Positions 1 through 8,210 of a stretch of DNA of 64,000 nucleotides are shown one piece after another. The stretch covers positions 3,117,501-3,181,500 of the forward strand of contig NZ_CP060092.1 of NCBI RefSeq assembly GCF_014217335.1. The letters are read 5' to 3'. The position numbers and the translations under genes were made by a program. Under the pieces are notes generated by a model. The model saw only the letters and a program-made list of their open reading frames with translations. It was not told where the DNA came from and ran no database searches. Numbering within the stretch: position 1 is the stretch's first letter; each line of letters begins with the position of its first letter. Origin of the DNA: Teredinibacter purpureus. GTDB taxonomy: Bacteria; Pseudomonadota; Gammaproteobacteria; Pseudomonadales; Cellvibrionaceae.

Positions 1-1706
1 AATGTTGGTAAATCGTAAATGAATTGCTGGTAAACCAATCCGTTAGTGCCGGCAGCATAACTGCTCAGTTTTCGGTTGTACCCTGTGTCAATGTTAGGGG
101 GAATTTCAACTTCCGATTTTGGGACATCGTCTAAGGTTACTTTTGGGAGGATTTCGGGGTCGTCTTTTGCATCTTGACGCTCTTTAAGGGCATGAGCCTG
201 GTGAATAATGTGCTGTTTTTCTTCCACCGAAAGTGATGCTTTGAGTGTTTCGAGGTGTTTCTTTTCGGCTTGCTCTTTAAGAGTATTGATGTTTGCGTCG
301 GGGTGCATCGTGAGGCGCACTCTATGGGGATTATTGAGCAGTAAATCTCGCACGAGTGACGGAATGAAATCGGGGTCTTGAATATCTTTGCGTAATTGAT
401 TAAGTGAAGCGTCAATATTAAGCAGCTGTACTGGGTTTCCACGGTGTGTCGCAGTATTAAGTGCCGTGAGAATAAGTTGTAACCCGTAGGGGTAGCTATC
501 GCCACCAATCTCGCGTTGATGTAATTCCAGCTGGTGTAACGCAGATTCTATATCTTCTTGAGGAATGCCGTTTTGTGCAACGTCTTGTAAAGTTTCCACA
601 ATGAGGGCTTCAATTTCTTCAGCACTGTGTTTTTCACAACCTTCCAATCCACACAAAAATGAGAGCTCAAGCTGTGAGTCATCGAGGCCACAAAGTGGCG
701 AAGGGCCATTTCCGAGTTCAGTCGATTCCAATACGTGCATGAGCGGCGTTGCACTATTATCCAATAACACACTAGATAAAAGCTGAGCTTTTAATGAGTC
801 TTCTAAGTCTGTACTTTTTCCTAACAGCCACGCCATAACAACATGGGTACGGTGCTCGGCATCATCTTCGGTGTAGGGATAGGATTCTTGAACGCGAACA
901 GGAGCGTAATACCGTTTTTCATCGTCCACTGAAACGCTATAGTCTAATCGCTTAAATTTGGATAATGCTTGTTCTTCGAAACGTGTTTGATGCTCTAACG
1001 CCGAAATATTACCGTAGGTCATAAATATGGCATTACTGGGGTGATAATGGGTGCGATAAAAGCCAACGAGTTGTTCATAGGTTAGATCGGGGATGGATTC
1101 GGGGTCGCCACCGCTATTAAAATGATAGGTACTGGTAGGGAATAGGTGTTTGGTGAGTGTTTGCCATAACTGGGACGGAACAGAGCTCATAGCGCCTTTC
1201 ATCTCATTATAAACAACCCCTTTGTACACAAGCGGCGAATCACTGTTGTCAGGCTCTTCAAACTCTAGGCGATGTCCCTCTTGGGCGAAATCTAGAGGGT
1301 CTAATTGCGAAAAAAATACAGCGTCCAAATAGACGTCTAAAAGGTTATTAAAGTCTTTTCGGTTTAAACTTGCGAAGGGGTAGGCTGTCCAGTCGGAACT
1401 GGTAAAGGCATTCATGAAAGTGTTCAGTGACCGTCGGGTCATCATAAAGAACGGGTCTCGCACAGGGTATTTTTCGCTACCGCAGAGCGCTGTATGTTCC
1501 AATATGTGAGCGACTCCCGTCGAATCTTTAGGCACTGTTCGTAATGCGACTAAAAATACATTTTCATCGGATTCTGAGTTTAAGTGAATATGCTGCGCGC
1601 CTGTTGCGTTATGCTCAAACTCAAGAACCTCAAGATTAAGGGATTCAACCGTTTGTTGGCGTTTTAGCGTAAATGCTGGATGATGTTTTGGAGATGTTGA
1701 TGCCAT
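1..1706 (-). CDS. M16C zinc metallopeptidase (PreP/insulinase-like), 3' part outside the window
   Basis: The reverse strand carries one open frame from an ATG at 1706 to the window edge, so about 568 residues of the N-terminal part are seen and the C-terminus is missing. Residues 67-71 read HILEH, the inverted zinc motif HxxEH of M16 peptidases, followed by TALCGSEKYPVRDPF, which is typical of the M16C branch (presequence protease, PreP). Proteins of this branch form a two-half clam shell that degrades short peptides. No signal peptide is visible, so a cytoplasmic peptide scavenger is likely. It is divergent from the MazG-like gene across a 385-base gap. Family assignment is strong; the exact substrate is inference. 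Confidence 0.9.
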   Translation of the reverse strand, partial: MASTSPKHHPAFTLKRQQTVESLNLEVLEFEHNATGAQHIHLNSESDENVFLVALRTVPKDSTGVAHILEHTALCGSEKYPVRDPFFMMTRRSLNTFMNAFTSSDWTAYPFASLNRKDFNNLLDVYLDAVFFSQLDPLDFAQEGHRLEFEEPDNSDSPLVYKGVVYNEMKGAMSSVPSQLWQTLTKHLFPTSTYHFNSGGDPESIPDLTYEQLVGFYRTHYHPSNAIFMTYGNISALEHQTRFEEQALSKFKRLDYSVSVDDEKRYYAPVRVQESYPYTEDDAEHRTHVVMAWLLGKSTDLEDSLKAQLLSSVLLDNSATPLMHVLESTELGNGPSPLCGLDDSQLELSFLCGLEGCEKHSAEEIEALIVETLQDVAQNGIPQEDIESALHQLELHQREIGGDSYPYGLQLILTALNTATHRGNPVQLLNIDASLNQLRKDIQDPDFIPSLVRDLLLNNPHRVRLTMHPDANINTLKEQAEKKHLETLKASLSVEEKQHIIHQAHALKERQDAKDDPEILPKVTLDDVPKSEVEIPPNIDTGYNRKLSSYAAGTNGLVYQQFIYDLPT

Positions 1707-2091
1707 GAATACCTCAAGGGGCGATTCTTACAGTTATTAGGGTAATGTTTGATGACTTAGTAGCCTGCTAGGGGCTTTCTGTACCTTCTTACCCTCTCGC
1801 TGAACGTGTAGTAGTGACGATACCACTGAACACGTGGTTTAGCCGATAAATTCTGAATTTTAATACAGACGTTTGTATCATAAAGAGCTTTGCAATACGA
1901 CTCTGCAACGTGCATTGTAGACGTGAATTAAGGTGGAGCATGGCAATTAATTGCGGGTAATTAAAACAATTTAGCGAATGTAATCTTAAGGCTGGTAGAA
2001 TTCGACCTCCTGTAAAGGCTGTGGTGATCAGCTTCGATCACTTTATATACAGTGAATACACTTAAGCGCGGGAAGTAGAGCGGGGCACTTG
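1707..2091. other. Intergenic region between divergent genes
   Basis: This stretch must hold the promoters for the M16C peptidase (minus) and the MazG-like gene (plus). I see no ORF with a ribosome binding site, no RNA gene and no strong inverted repeat in it. Confidence 0.4.
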
Positions 2092-2565
2092 ATGAATAAG
2101 GATATAATCCTTAACGAATTTGGACGCGTAGCAGAAGCAACAGGCCGAGATTTCCATAACTCGCCTAAGCATTTGGCGACCACAATTACAATAGAGTCGG
2201 CGAAATTATTGGAGCATTTCCAATGGATGTCTGAACTCGATTCTGAACTTATTGATGACCCCACAGTATTAAAAGCCATTGCCAGTGATATGGCTGATTT
2301 GTTTATTTATGCAACAGTCCTTAGTCATAAGTTAGATATGGATCCTTGGGCAATTGTAAAAGATAAGCTGTTGATCAATCGCGAACAGTATATACGCGGC
2401 AATGTCGATGAAAGCCCAGAACCTCAGACTTCAAGCGCGCAAGACGACGAAGAGAGCACCTCTCAGCATTCGGATTGGACGAGTGTGGTTCAGCGAATTG
2501 CGTCTAGTCGTGAGCAGCTACGAGATTCGTCGGTTCGTGTTAAGAAAAAAACTGGGTCGAAGTAA
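2092..2565 (+). CDS. MazG-like nucleotide pyrophosphohydrolase family protein
   Basis: A 157-residue soluble protein. I chose the ATG at 2092 rather than the in-frame TTG just before it; a GGAAG sequence lies upstream. The N-terminal ~105 residues match the all-alpha MazG/RS21-C6 fold: SAKLLEHFQWMSE resembles helix 1 with its metal-binding acidic residues, and ASDMADLFIYATVLSHKLDMD resembles the conserved second helix, with ELADVL replaced by DMADLF. Such enzymes hydrolyse non-canonical or excess dNTPs (for example dCTP) to the monophosphate and pyrophosphate. The C-terminal ~50 residues are acidic then basic and look disordered. It precedes cmoM by 12 bases and may be cotranscribed. Substrate not predictable. 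Confidence 0.75.
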   Translation: MNKDIILNEFGRVAEATGRDFHNSPKHLATTITIESAKLLEHFQWMSELDSELIDDPTVLKAIASDMADLFIYATVLSHKLDMDPWAIVKDKLLINREQYIRGNVDESPEPQTSSAQDDEESTSQHSDWTSVVQRIASSREQLRDSSVRVKKKTGSK

Positions 2566-2577
2566 CGGAATCTAGGA

Positions 2578-3402
2578 ATGCCAATAGAAGTTGATCGAAA
2601 TTTTGATGGTTTGGCAAAACGATTTCGTCGAAATGTATACGGTTCGCTAAAAGGTCGCGTTCGCCTCAATGTATTGGAACGCGATTTTAACGAATTTATT
2701 CCGCACTATAAAAGCAACTCCCATGGTAAGCGTGTTTTAGATATGGCCGCAGGCGAAGCTCGGTTCTCTGCGTCTTTAGCCGCTCATGGGTGCGATCTTG
2801 TCGTTAACGATGTGTCCACCGAAATGCTTGCGCTGGCACATGCCACAATAGAATCGTGCGCGAGTGAGCAGGGCGAGAACGAGGAAGCGTATAAAGGTAG
2901 AGTTAAGGTTATACAATGCCCGTTTCAGCAGCTTGAAGCGACCTTGCGCGCGGAAGGTCAAAACACAACGTTTGATTTAATATTGTGCCACGCGTTAATC
3001 GAATGGATGGCGCAACCTGAAACACTTATCCCCTCCATACCAAAAATGCTTAAGCCTGGCGGTTATCTTTCCCTTACGTTTTACAATATCAATGGCTTAG
3101 CGTTTAAAAACTTATTGCGCACGAATTTCCATAAGTTCGATATCGATAACTTCACGCCTTTTAAAGGTAGTTTGACGCCGACACGCCCGCAAGACCCTGC
3201 GGAGGTGAAAGCGCAACTAGAGCAGCATGGATTTACGATTGTTTGTAAAAGTGGTATCAGAGTCTTTCATGATTATATTCTAGACCCGCAGGAACGTAAC
3301 CGAGACCCCGTTGCTTTAATCGCAAAAGAGTTGGCCTATTCTCGTCGAGAACCCTTTTGGCAAATGGCTCGCTACATTCATTTTTTGTGTCGTTATGAGT
3401 AA
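2578..3402 (+). CDS. cmoM: tRNA 5-carboxymethoxyuridine methyltransferase CmoM
   Basis: A 274-residue class I SAM-dependent methyltransferase. The start RNFDGLAKRFRRNVYGSLKG and the near-terminal GIRVFHDY are signatures of CmoM (formerly SmtA). The SAM-binding glycine motif appears as VLDMAAGEARFS near residue 60, and LILCHALIEWMAQP matches the post-motif region of E. coli CmoM. The enzyme methylates cmo5U34 to mcmo5U34 in tRNAs that read several codons. Its stop overlaps the start of arfB by eight bases, so translation is probably coupled; both genes serve translation. Length agrees with the family (about 260). Confidence 0.93.
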   Translation: MPIEVDRNFDGLAKRFRRNVYGSLKGRVRLNVLERDFNEFIPHYKSNSHGKRVLDMAAGEARFSASLAAHGCDLVVNDVSTEMLALAHATIESCASEQGENEEAYKGRVKVIQCPFQQLEATLRAEGQNTTFDLILCHALIEWMAQPETLIPSIPKMLKPGGYLSLTFYNINGLAFKNLLRTNFHKFDIDNFTPFKGSLTPTRPQDPAEVKAQLEQHGFTIVCKSGIRVFHDYILDPQERNRDPVALIAKELAYSRREPFWQMARYIHFLCRYE

Positions 3403-3820
3403 TTTCCCGTTAGTGCTGAGTGACACTATTGTCATTACGGAAGATCAAGTCGAATTCTCGGCGATACGTGCTCAAGGTGCGGGCGGGCAAAATGTGAATA
3501 AAGTGTCGTCGGCGGTGCAGTTGCGATTTTCGTTAAAGCAATCCACGCTACCTGGGGGGATGATTCATCGTATATTGAATAGCGGAGATAAGCGCATTAA
3601 TCGCTTGGGTGAACTCGTTATCAAAGCTCAGACGTTGAGAACGCAGGAACGTAACAAAGCGGATGCAGTAGAGCGGCTTCTTGAACTGCTAAAGAAATAT
3701 CAGCATGCGCCTACGCGTCGCATTGCTACACGGCCGTCGCGATCCTCTGTCCGTCGACGGTTGGATGCAAAAACCCGACGTTCTACTGTAAAGGCTAACC
3801 GTAAGCCAGTGTCAGATTAG
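3395..3820 (+). CDS. arfB: Alternative ribosome-rescue factor ArfB (peptidyl-tRNA hydrolase)
   Basis: A 141-residue protein with the catalytic GGQ tripeptide at residues 30-32 in RAQGAGGQNVNKV, the mark of the class I release-factor-like family. It lacks codon-recognition domains and ends in a strongly basic tail (arginine- and lysine-rich from residue ~105), which in ArfB/YaeJ threads into the empty mRNA channel of stalled ribosomes. It hydrolyses peptidyl-tRNA on non-stop complexes. Its ATG overlaps the end of cmoM. The end is eight bases from the convergent ODP-like gene and no terminator is visible between them. Confidence 0.93.
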   Translation: MSNFPLVLSDTIVITEDQVEFSAIRAQGAGGQNVNKVSSAVQLRFSLKQSTLPGGMIHRILNSGDKRINRLGELVIKAQTLRTQERNKADAVERLLELLKKYQHAPTRRIATRPSRSSVRRRLDAKTRRSTVKANRKPVSD

Positions 3821-3827
3821 CGGGTTA

Positions 3828-4568
3828 TTAGCTTTTCGTAATGGCAGAGCCAACTTCAAGTGCCTCGAACCAATTTAAAAAGCGTTGTACGTCTTCCCCT
3901 CGAAATATTCGCCCGTGCTGTGGGCACATTAATTCTATGTCCAATTCTCTTACGCGTTTTATCCAATCATTTTTAGCGGCGTTTGAGGGCATCCAGCGCT
4001 CGTGAAACATTGACATATGCTTAATGTGATCATCAAAGTTTTCCACGAATATTGGCGCGTCTGTTGGTTCAAGGGCTGCGCCAATATCACCACTCATTAA
4101 TATTTTGGCTACAGGGTCGTATACATGAAAGTTGCCTGAAGAGTGCAGGTAATGTGCTGGAATAAACTGCAATTTTAGGCCGTCGAGTGAAAGAGAAGAG
4201 CCCTCATCAGGAATGGGTTTAAATTGAATCGACTCCATACCAAAATGGCGAATAAAGCCTTCCCATATCCACGGTGAATGCAGTGTCGCACCTTCGAGCG
4301 CTCTATCCCATAAACCTAACGATGAAATTATATCGGGGTCTTGATGTGACGCGAACAAATGGGTTATTTGTTGTATAGGAACTTGCTTAACAACATTGGC
4401 GAGCATTGATGAAAACAGCTCGATTCCTCCTGGATCCATAAGCAGTGCATTTTTTTTTGTTCGAATCATGTACTGATTGGTGTCAATGATGGCCGAAGGT
4501 TTTTCTGGGTCTCTCCCAAACATGAACCATTGATGATTGCTGCCGTTATATATTTCTTTTGTAAGCAT
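3828..4568 (-). CDS. MBL-fold di-iron protein, ODP / flavodiiron-like oxygen-binding domain
   Basis: A 246-residue single-domain metallo-beta-lactamase-fold protein without signal peptide. Visible metal ligands are H75-Q-D77-P-D79 (family HxExD with Glu replaced by Asp), a His in YLHSSGNF, an Asp in MSGDIG and a His in PQHG. This spacing is that of flavodiiron/ODP proteins rather than hydrolytic lactamases. ODP proteins bind oxygen at a di-iron site and in Treponema sense oxygen for chemotaxis. The gene lies 99 bases downstream of a degenerate chemoreceptor-like gene on the same strand, supporting a sensory role. The Glu-to-Asp change may alter iron binding. The fold is secure; the sensing role is inferred. 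Confidence 0.78.
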   Translation of the reverse strand: MLTKEIYNGSNHQWFMFGRDPEKPSAIIDTNQYMIRTKKNALLMDPGGIELFSSMLANVVKQVPIQQITHLFASHQDPDIISSLGLWDRALEGATLHSPWIWEGFIRHFGMESIQFKPIPDEGSSLSLDGLKLQFIPAHYLHSSGNFHVYDPVAKILMSGDIGAALEPTDAPIFVENFDDHIKHMSMFHERWMPSNAAKNDWIKRVRELDIELMCPQHGRIFRGEDVQRFLNWFEALEVGSAITKS

Positions 4569-4667
4569 AGCGCTGAAGGGTCTCGTTTTTTGTGTTTATT
4601 AGAATAGGGTCTCGGCAGGTGCTGAGCAGGCACTACGTAGGTGCTAGGCGATGGCTGACCTCTTGCT

Positions 4668-5282
4668 CTAATCAAGTGCGAGATCAGCAAAAAGGGTTTG
4701 GGAACGCTTAACATGGGTTTGAATGCGTTCGGCGGCCTGCGCAACATTTTCAGCGATTACATTCAGTGAATTTTCGAATTCTTTGCCAGAAGCGGAGGCT
4801 TCAACTCTAGACATAGCGGCTAGCACCGTTGCTGTTCGCAGTTCCCGACCTAGCTCCCCTAAGCGGTTGGTTAACGTGTAGATTTGATCTCGGAAGTGGT
4901 GCTCTAAATGTTGGTGGTGTGTTTTAGTTTTGAGGAATGCATCATCGATAGAGGACAAATAGCGATTGCCGTGTCCTTTTGAATAGGCGGCTTTAAAACG
5001 CTCTAGAGCGCTGCGTGCCCTTGCTGTTTCAGAGGCTGTTCGGCTCATTTTCACCGCCTCAATATTAATCTCTTTTGATGTATTGATTGTTTTTCGGGCA
5101 AGCTCGTCAATAAATTCGGTTAGGGCACGAAACCCCGCTGCTCCATGTCCGGCACGAAGTGCCAGAGCACGCGCATTGCTTGCTGTTAGTGATATTTCAC
5201 GAGCAACAATCATAGCCTTATGTAGCTCGGCGGCAACGGTTGCAGCAGACACAAAATAGAGGTTTTGGCTATTGATCCTCAT
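4668..5282 (-). CDS. Degenerate, soluble chemoreceptor-like (MCP signalling hairpin) protein
   Basis: About 204 residues from the ATG at 5282; a longer frame begins at a GTG at 5342, but GAGATGGG before 5282 makes the later start more likely. No membrane segment or ligand domain is seen. Residues ~27-66 (from AREIS, through SNARALALRAGHGAAGF, to ELARKT) align by eye with the MCP tip, which normally reads TNLLALNAAIEAARAGExGRGFAVVA. A second, weaker copy near the C-terminus reads AAMSRVEASASGKEF and then VIAENVAQAAERI. It is helical throughout. Position upstream of the ODP-like gene suggests it relays that sensor's state to CheA/CheW or a similar complex. Several invariant tip residues are missing, so coupling to CheA is doubtful. 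Confidence 0.62.
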   Translation of the reverse strand: MRINSQNLYFVSAATVAAELHKAMIVAREISLTASNARALALRAGHGAAGFRALTEFIDELARKTINTSKEINIEAVKMSRTASETARARSALERFKAAYSKGHGNRYLSSIDDAFLKTKTHHQHLEHHFRDQIYTLTNRLGELGRELRTATVLAAMSRVEASASGKEFENSLNVIAENVAQAAERIQTHVKRSQTLFADLALD

Positions 5283-5542
5283 AACCCATCTCTTAACTCC
5301 GTACGTTTTAAACCTGTTTTCGCTATAGTTACGGTATAGCACAAGCGCTAAGATCTGTGTCGTTGCGTGTGATTAATGCATGTTTTATATGTTTAAATTG
5401 CGCCAAAACTTGTTAGAATACTTGCCAAATGCGTATCGGTTACATGGCGTGCTTAGGCTCTATTTTCTTGTGCCGCCTGTCAAATCACCTGGTTTTATTT
5501 CCATATTTAAACTATATAAAACAACAACCTACGAGGTTTTTT

Positions 5543-6790
5543 ATGCCTATATTTACTCGGATCAGTCGTTGTGCTTGGCTGATATCTTCAATTTTCATTA
5601 TCTCCAATACACCTGGAGCATGGGCTGATAAATTTGAACAGCTGGCCATGACCCCCCCCATGGGATGGAATAGCTGGAATCACTTTGGCTGTAATGTTGA
5701 TGAAAAACTCATCAAGGCCACGGCAGATGCGATGGCTAAAAATGGCATGAAAGCCGCCGGTTATGAGTATGTGAATATTGACGATTGTTGGCACGGTGAG
5801 CGTGATGCAAATGGCAATATTCAAGTGGACGCTGAGCGTTTTCCTTCGGGTATGAAAGCTTTGGCCGATTACGTGCACAAACGTGGTTTAAAACTGGGCA
5901 TTTATTCGGACGCAGGTTGGACAACGTGTGCAGGAAAGCCGGGTAGTCGTGGGTACGAATTTCAAGATGCAAAGACTTACGCAAGCTGGGGTATTGATTA
6001 CTTAAAATACGATTGGTGTGCGACGGATGGGTTGAAGGCTGAAGGCGCCTACCAAACCATGAGTAAAGCCATTGTTGAAGCTGGTCGACCTATGATACTG
6101 AGTATTTGTGAGTGGGGAGACAACGATCCTTGGAAGTGGGCCGAACCGTTAGGCCAGCTATGGCGTACAACCGGCGACATCTATGCTTGTTTTGATTGCG
6201 AGTACGACCATGGCACATGGTCTTCATGGGGCGTGATACAAATTTTAGATATGCAGGATGAGCTGCGCAAGTACGCGGGCCCAGGCCATTGGAATGACCC
6301 CGATATGATGGAAGTTGGCAATGGCATGACCTTCGAGGAAGATCGCGCGCATTTCTCTATGTGGGCGATGTTAGCCGCACCTTTAATCGCGGGTAACGAT
6401 CTACGCAATATGTCGAAAGAAACCCTATCGATATTGTCGAATGACGATGTGATTGCAGTCGATCAAGACGCGTTGGGTATTCAAGGCTTTAAATATTCAG
6501 AAAAAGACGGTGTAGAGACGTGGTTTAAACCACTTGAGAACGGTGAGTGGGCTGTCGCTATGTTAAATCGTAACAATCATGATGTTAAGTTTAAGTTCGC
6601 TTGGCGCCATGAAAAAGTTACTGATGATCTAACCAAGCGTAGTATTGATTTTAATACTGAAATCTTTAACTGGCAGGATCTTTGGGATAACAATAATACC
6701 GGCACGACTAAAGAGTTTGTAAAGACAACGATTAAGCGTCACGATGTATTGATGCTCAAACTTACCCCTGCAGGAGAATGGAAACGCTAA
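5543..6790 (+). CDS. Secreted alpha-galactosidase, glycoside hydrolase family 27
   Basis: A 415-residue protein; I chose the ATG at 5543, after ACGAGG, because it starts a clean signal peptide ending near GAWA-DK. The mature enzyme opens with TPPMGWNSWNHFGC, the GH27 entry motif. The nucleophile is D157 in YLKYDWC and the acid/base is D252 in HWNDPDM. It releases terminal alpha-1,6- or alpha-1,3-linked galactose from oligosaccharides, galactomannan or glycolipids, most likely in the periplasm or outside the cell. The C-terminal beta domain is present, so length is normal. No neighbouring sugar regulator or transporter is visible. A strong bidirectional hairpin follows. Confidence 0.92.
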   Translation: MPIFTRISRCAWLISSIFIISNTPGAWADKFEQLAMTPPMGWNSWNHFGCNVDEKLIKATADAMAKNGMKAAGYEYVNIDDCWHGERDANGNIQVDAERFPSGMKALADYVHKRGLKLGIYSDAGWTTCAGKPGSRGYEFQDAKTYASWGIDYLKYDWCATDGLKAEGAYQTMSKAIVEAGRPMILSICEWGDNDPWKWAEPLGQLWRTTGDIYACFDCEYDHGTWSSWGVIQILDMQDELRKYAGPGHWNDPDMMEVGNGMTFEEDRAHFSMWAMLAAPLIAGNDLRNMSKETLSILSNDDVIAVDQDALGIQGFKYSEKDGVETWFKPLENGEWAVAMLNRNNHDVKFKFAWRHEKVTDDLTKRSIDFNTEIFNWQDLWDNNNTGTTKEFVKTTIKRHDVLMLKLTPAGEWKR

Positions 6791-6814
6791 TTTAGTGTTA
6801 CCGAATATCTTTAT

Positions 6815-6858
6815 CTTGCTGTAAAAAAGCCCGCTATTGCGGGTTTTTTTACAGCAAG
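6815..6858. terminator. Bidirectional rho-independent terminator between galactosidase gene and menA
   Basis: A long palindrome: CTTGCTGTAAAAAAGCCCGC, loop TATT, then GCGGG, a run of seven T and ACAGCAAG. The GC core with A-tract and T-tract works in both directions. The stop codon of menA (6849-6851) lies inside the hairpin arm. Confidence 0.85.
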
Positions 6859-7776
6859 AGTATGGTGAGGCTCACAGAAAGACTATAAATCATTCCGATT
6901 AATGCTGTGAATGCGAGCAGCGTGTTAAGTTTTTCCCCGGAGAGAGTTGCCATACGTATTTGCGCTTTTAGGCAAAAAGGAAACACGAGGGCTAAAGGAA
7001 TAACAGTAAGCAAAAGGGCCTGTAGTAGATTGGCGCCAGACTGAAAAACACCGAATGCGAGTGTGTGAAATATAAATAAACTCCATAAGAGCGCGGTGTA
7101 AAGTTGTTTGCTTCTCCGGAGCCCAAGTACAACGGCCAGCGTATTTTTATTGGCCTTAGCGTCGGTAGTTATGTCTCGAATATTATTCACTAGCATTACA
7201 GCCGACAATATTGCCCCTAAGGCTGTCGCGGCAAAAAAAAACCGTCCATGTGAATGTCAGCGTATGAACATAGTAACTTCCTATTACCGCCACCCACCCG
7301 AAAAAAAACAATACGGCTGCCTCGCCTAAAGCGTGGGAAGCGATAGGGTATGGCCCACCGCTATAGCCCACCGCGCCCAACACACATAAAACGCCAATAC
7401 CTAATAATGGCCAACCCGTGTGAGCAACGAGCGCTAAGCCGCAGGTTATGCCTAGTACTAAAAAAACAACAATGCCAGTGGCGACCTGTTGAGATGATGC
7501 TAGGCCAGATTGCGTTACACGTGTGGGGCCAACTCTATTCGCCGTATCGATGCCATTCTTTGCATCAAAAAAATCATTGGCAAGGTTAACACTAATTTGC
7601 AGGCATAAAGCGCAGCCAAAAGCGGCGAGTACAAGTAGTAAATTTAGCTGTTCTGATGGCACCAATACCGAACCGAGTAAAACGGGGCTAAGCGACGCTG
7701 GTAATGTTTTAGGGCGTATGGCCAATCCAAAAATACTTATGGCAGATGGCGTGTTCGGGGTATTACTGTTGCTCAT
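6849..7776 (-). pseudogene. menA: menA-like 1,4-dihydroxy-2-naphthoate prenyltransferase, split by a homopolymer frameshift
   Basis: Two frames together encode a UbiA-family membrane prenyltransferase. The first (7776 to 7183) has the Asp motif NLANDFFDAKNGID and several membrane helices; the second (to 6849) continues with VNNIRDITTDAKANKNTLAV, the second Asp-rich loop. The break lies at a run of nine A at 7233-7241 (nine T in the coding strand). Removing one T restores a reading WTVFFAATALGAILSAVML that fits MenA without a gap. MenA attaches the prenyl chain to DHNA in menaquinone synthesis. The gene may be a sequencing error, a true pseudogene, or rescued by slippage on the T run. The family is clear; functional state is open. 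Confidence 0.8.
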
Positions 7777-8210
7777 TTAGCGCTCTTACGTATTTATCTG
7801 GAATGGCATTTTATAGAAGCCGAAAGTCGGCTCATCAATTCTACTTAAGAACGATTGAAAATAATATCGTCGCTTGGTTTTCGGCGTATTCCGTCTGCAC
7901 CGCATCATTCTGACCATCCATAACACGCACGCCGCACGTTGAGGTTAAGGGAGTGTGCATCGACCTTTAGCCGCAACGCCGCTGTTATTGCTTGCGGGTT
8001 TACTGATCAAGTCATTGGTGTAAACGCCTCAGAGCGAAGCGTCTGGTTTAGCCTCTATAATCATTGCGAAGTTTCTCGTCGCGGTGTGGATTGCCACACT
8101 TCATTGGGGTTATATGTAACTTAATGTTTCCATAAGGACGATTAAATAGACTTATATTGAATGCGGGCTTATGCTGGAGTTTTTGGGAAGTTATTGAAAT
8201 AAGGACGTTT
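7777..8210. other. Intergenic region upstream of the subtilase lipoprotein gene
   Basis: Divergent promoters for menA (minus) and the subtilase (plus) must lie here. A 61-codon open frame at 7939-8124 lacks a ribosome binding site and looks random. The string ATAAGGACG occurs twice, near 8133 and as the apparent ribosome binding site near 8200. No RNA gene seen. Confidence 0.35.

Noticed and set aside
7939..8124. Small 61-codon frame upstream of the subtilase gene.
   Set aside because: No ribosome binding site, no domain, ordinary length for chance.
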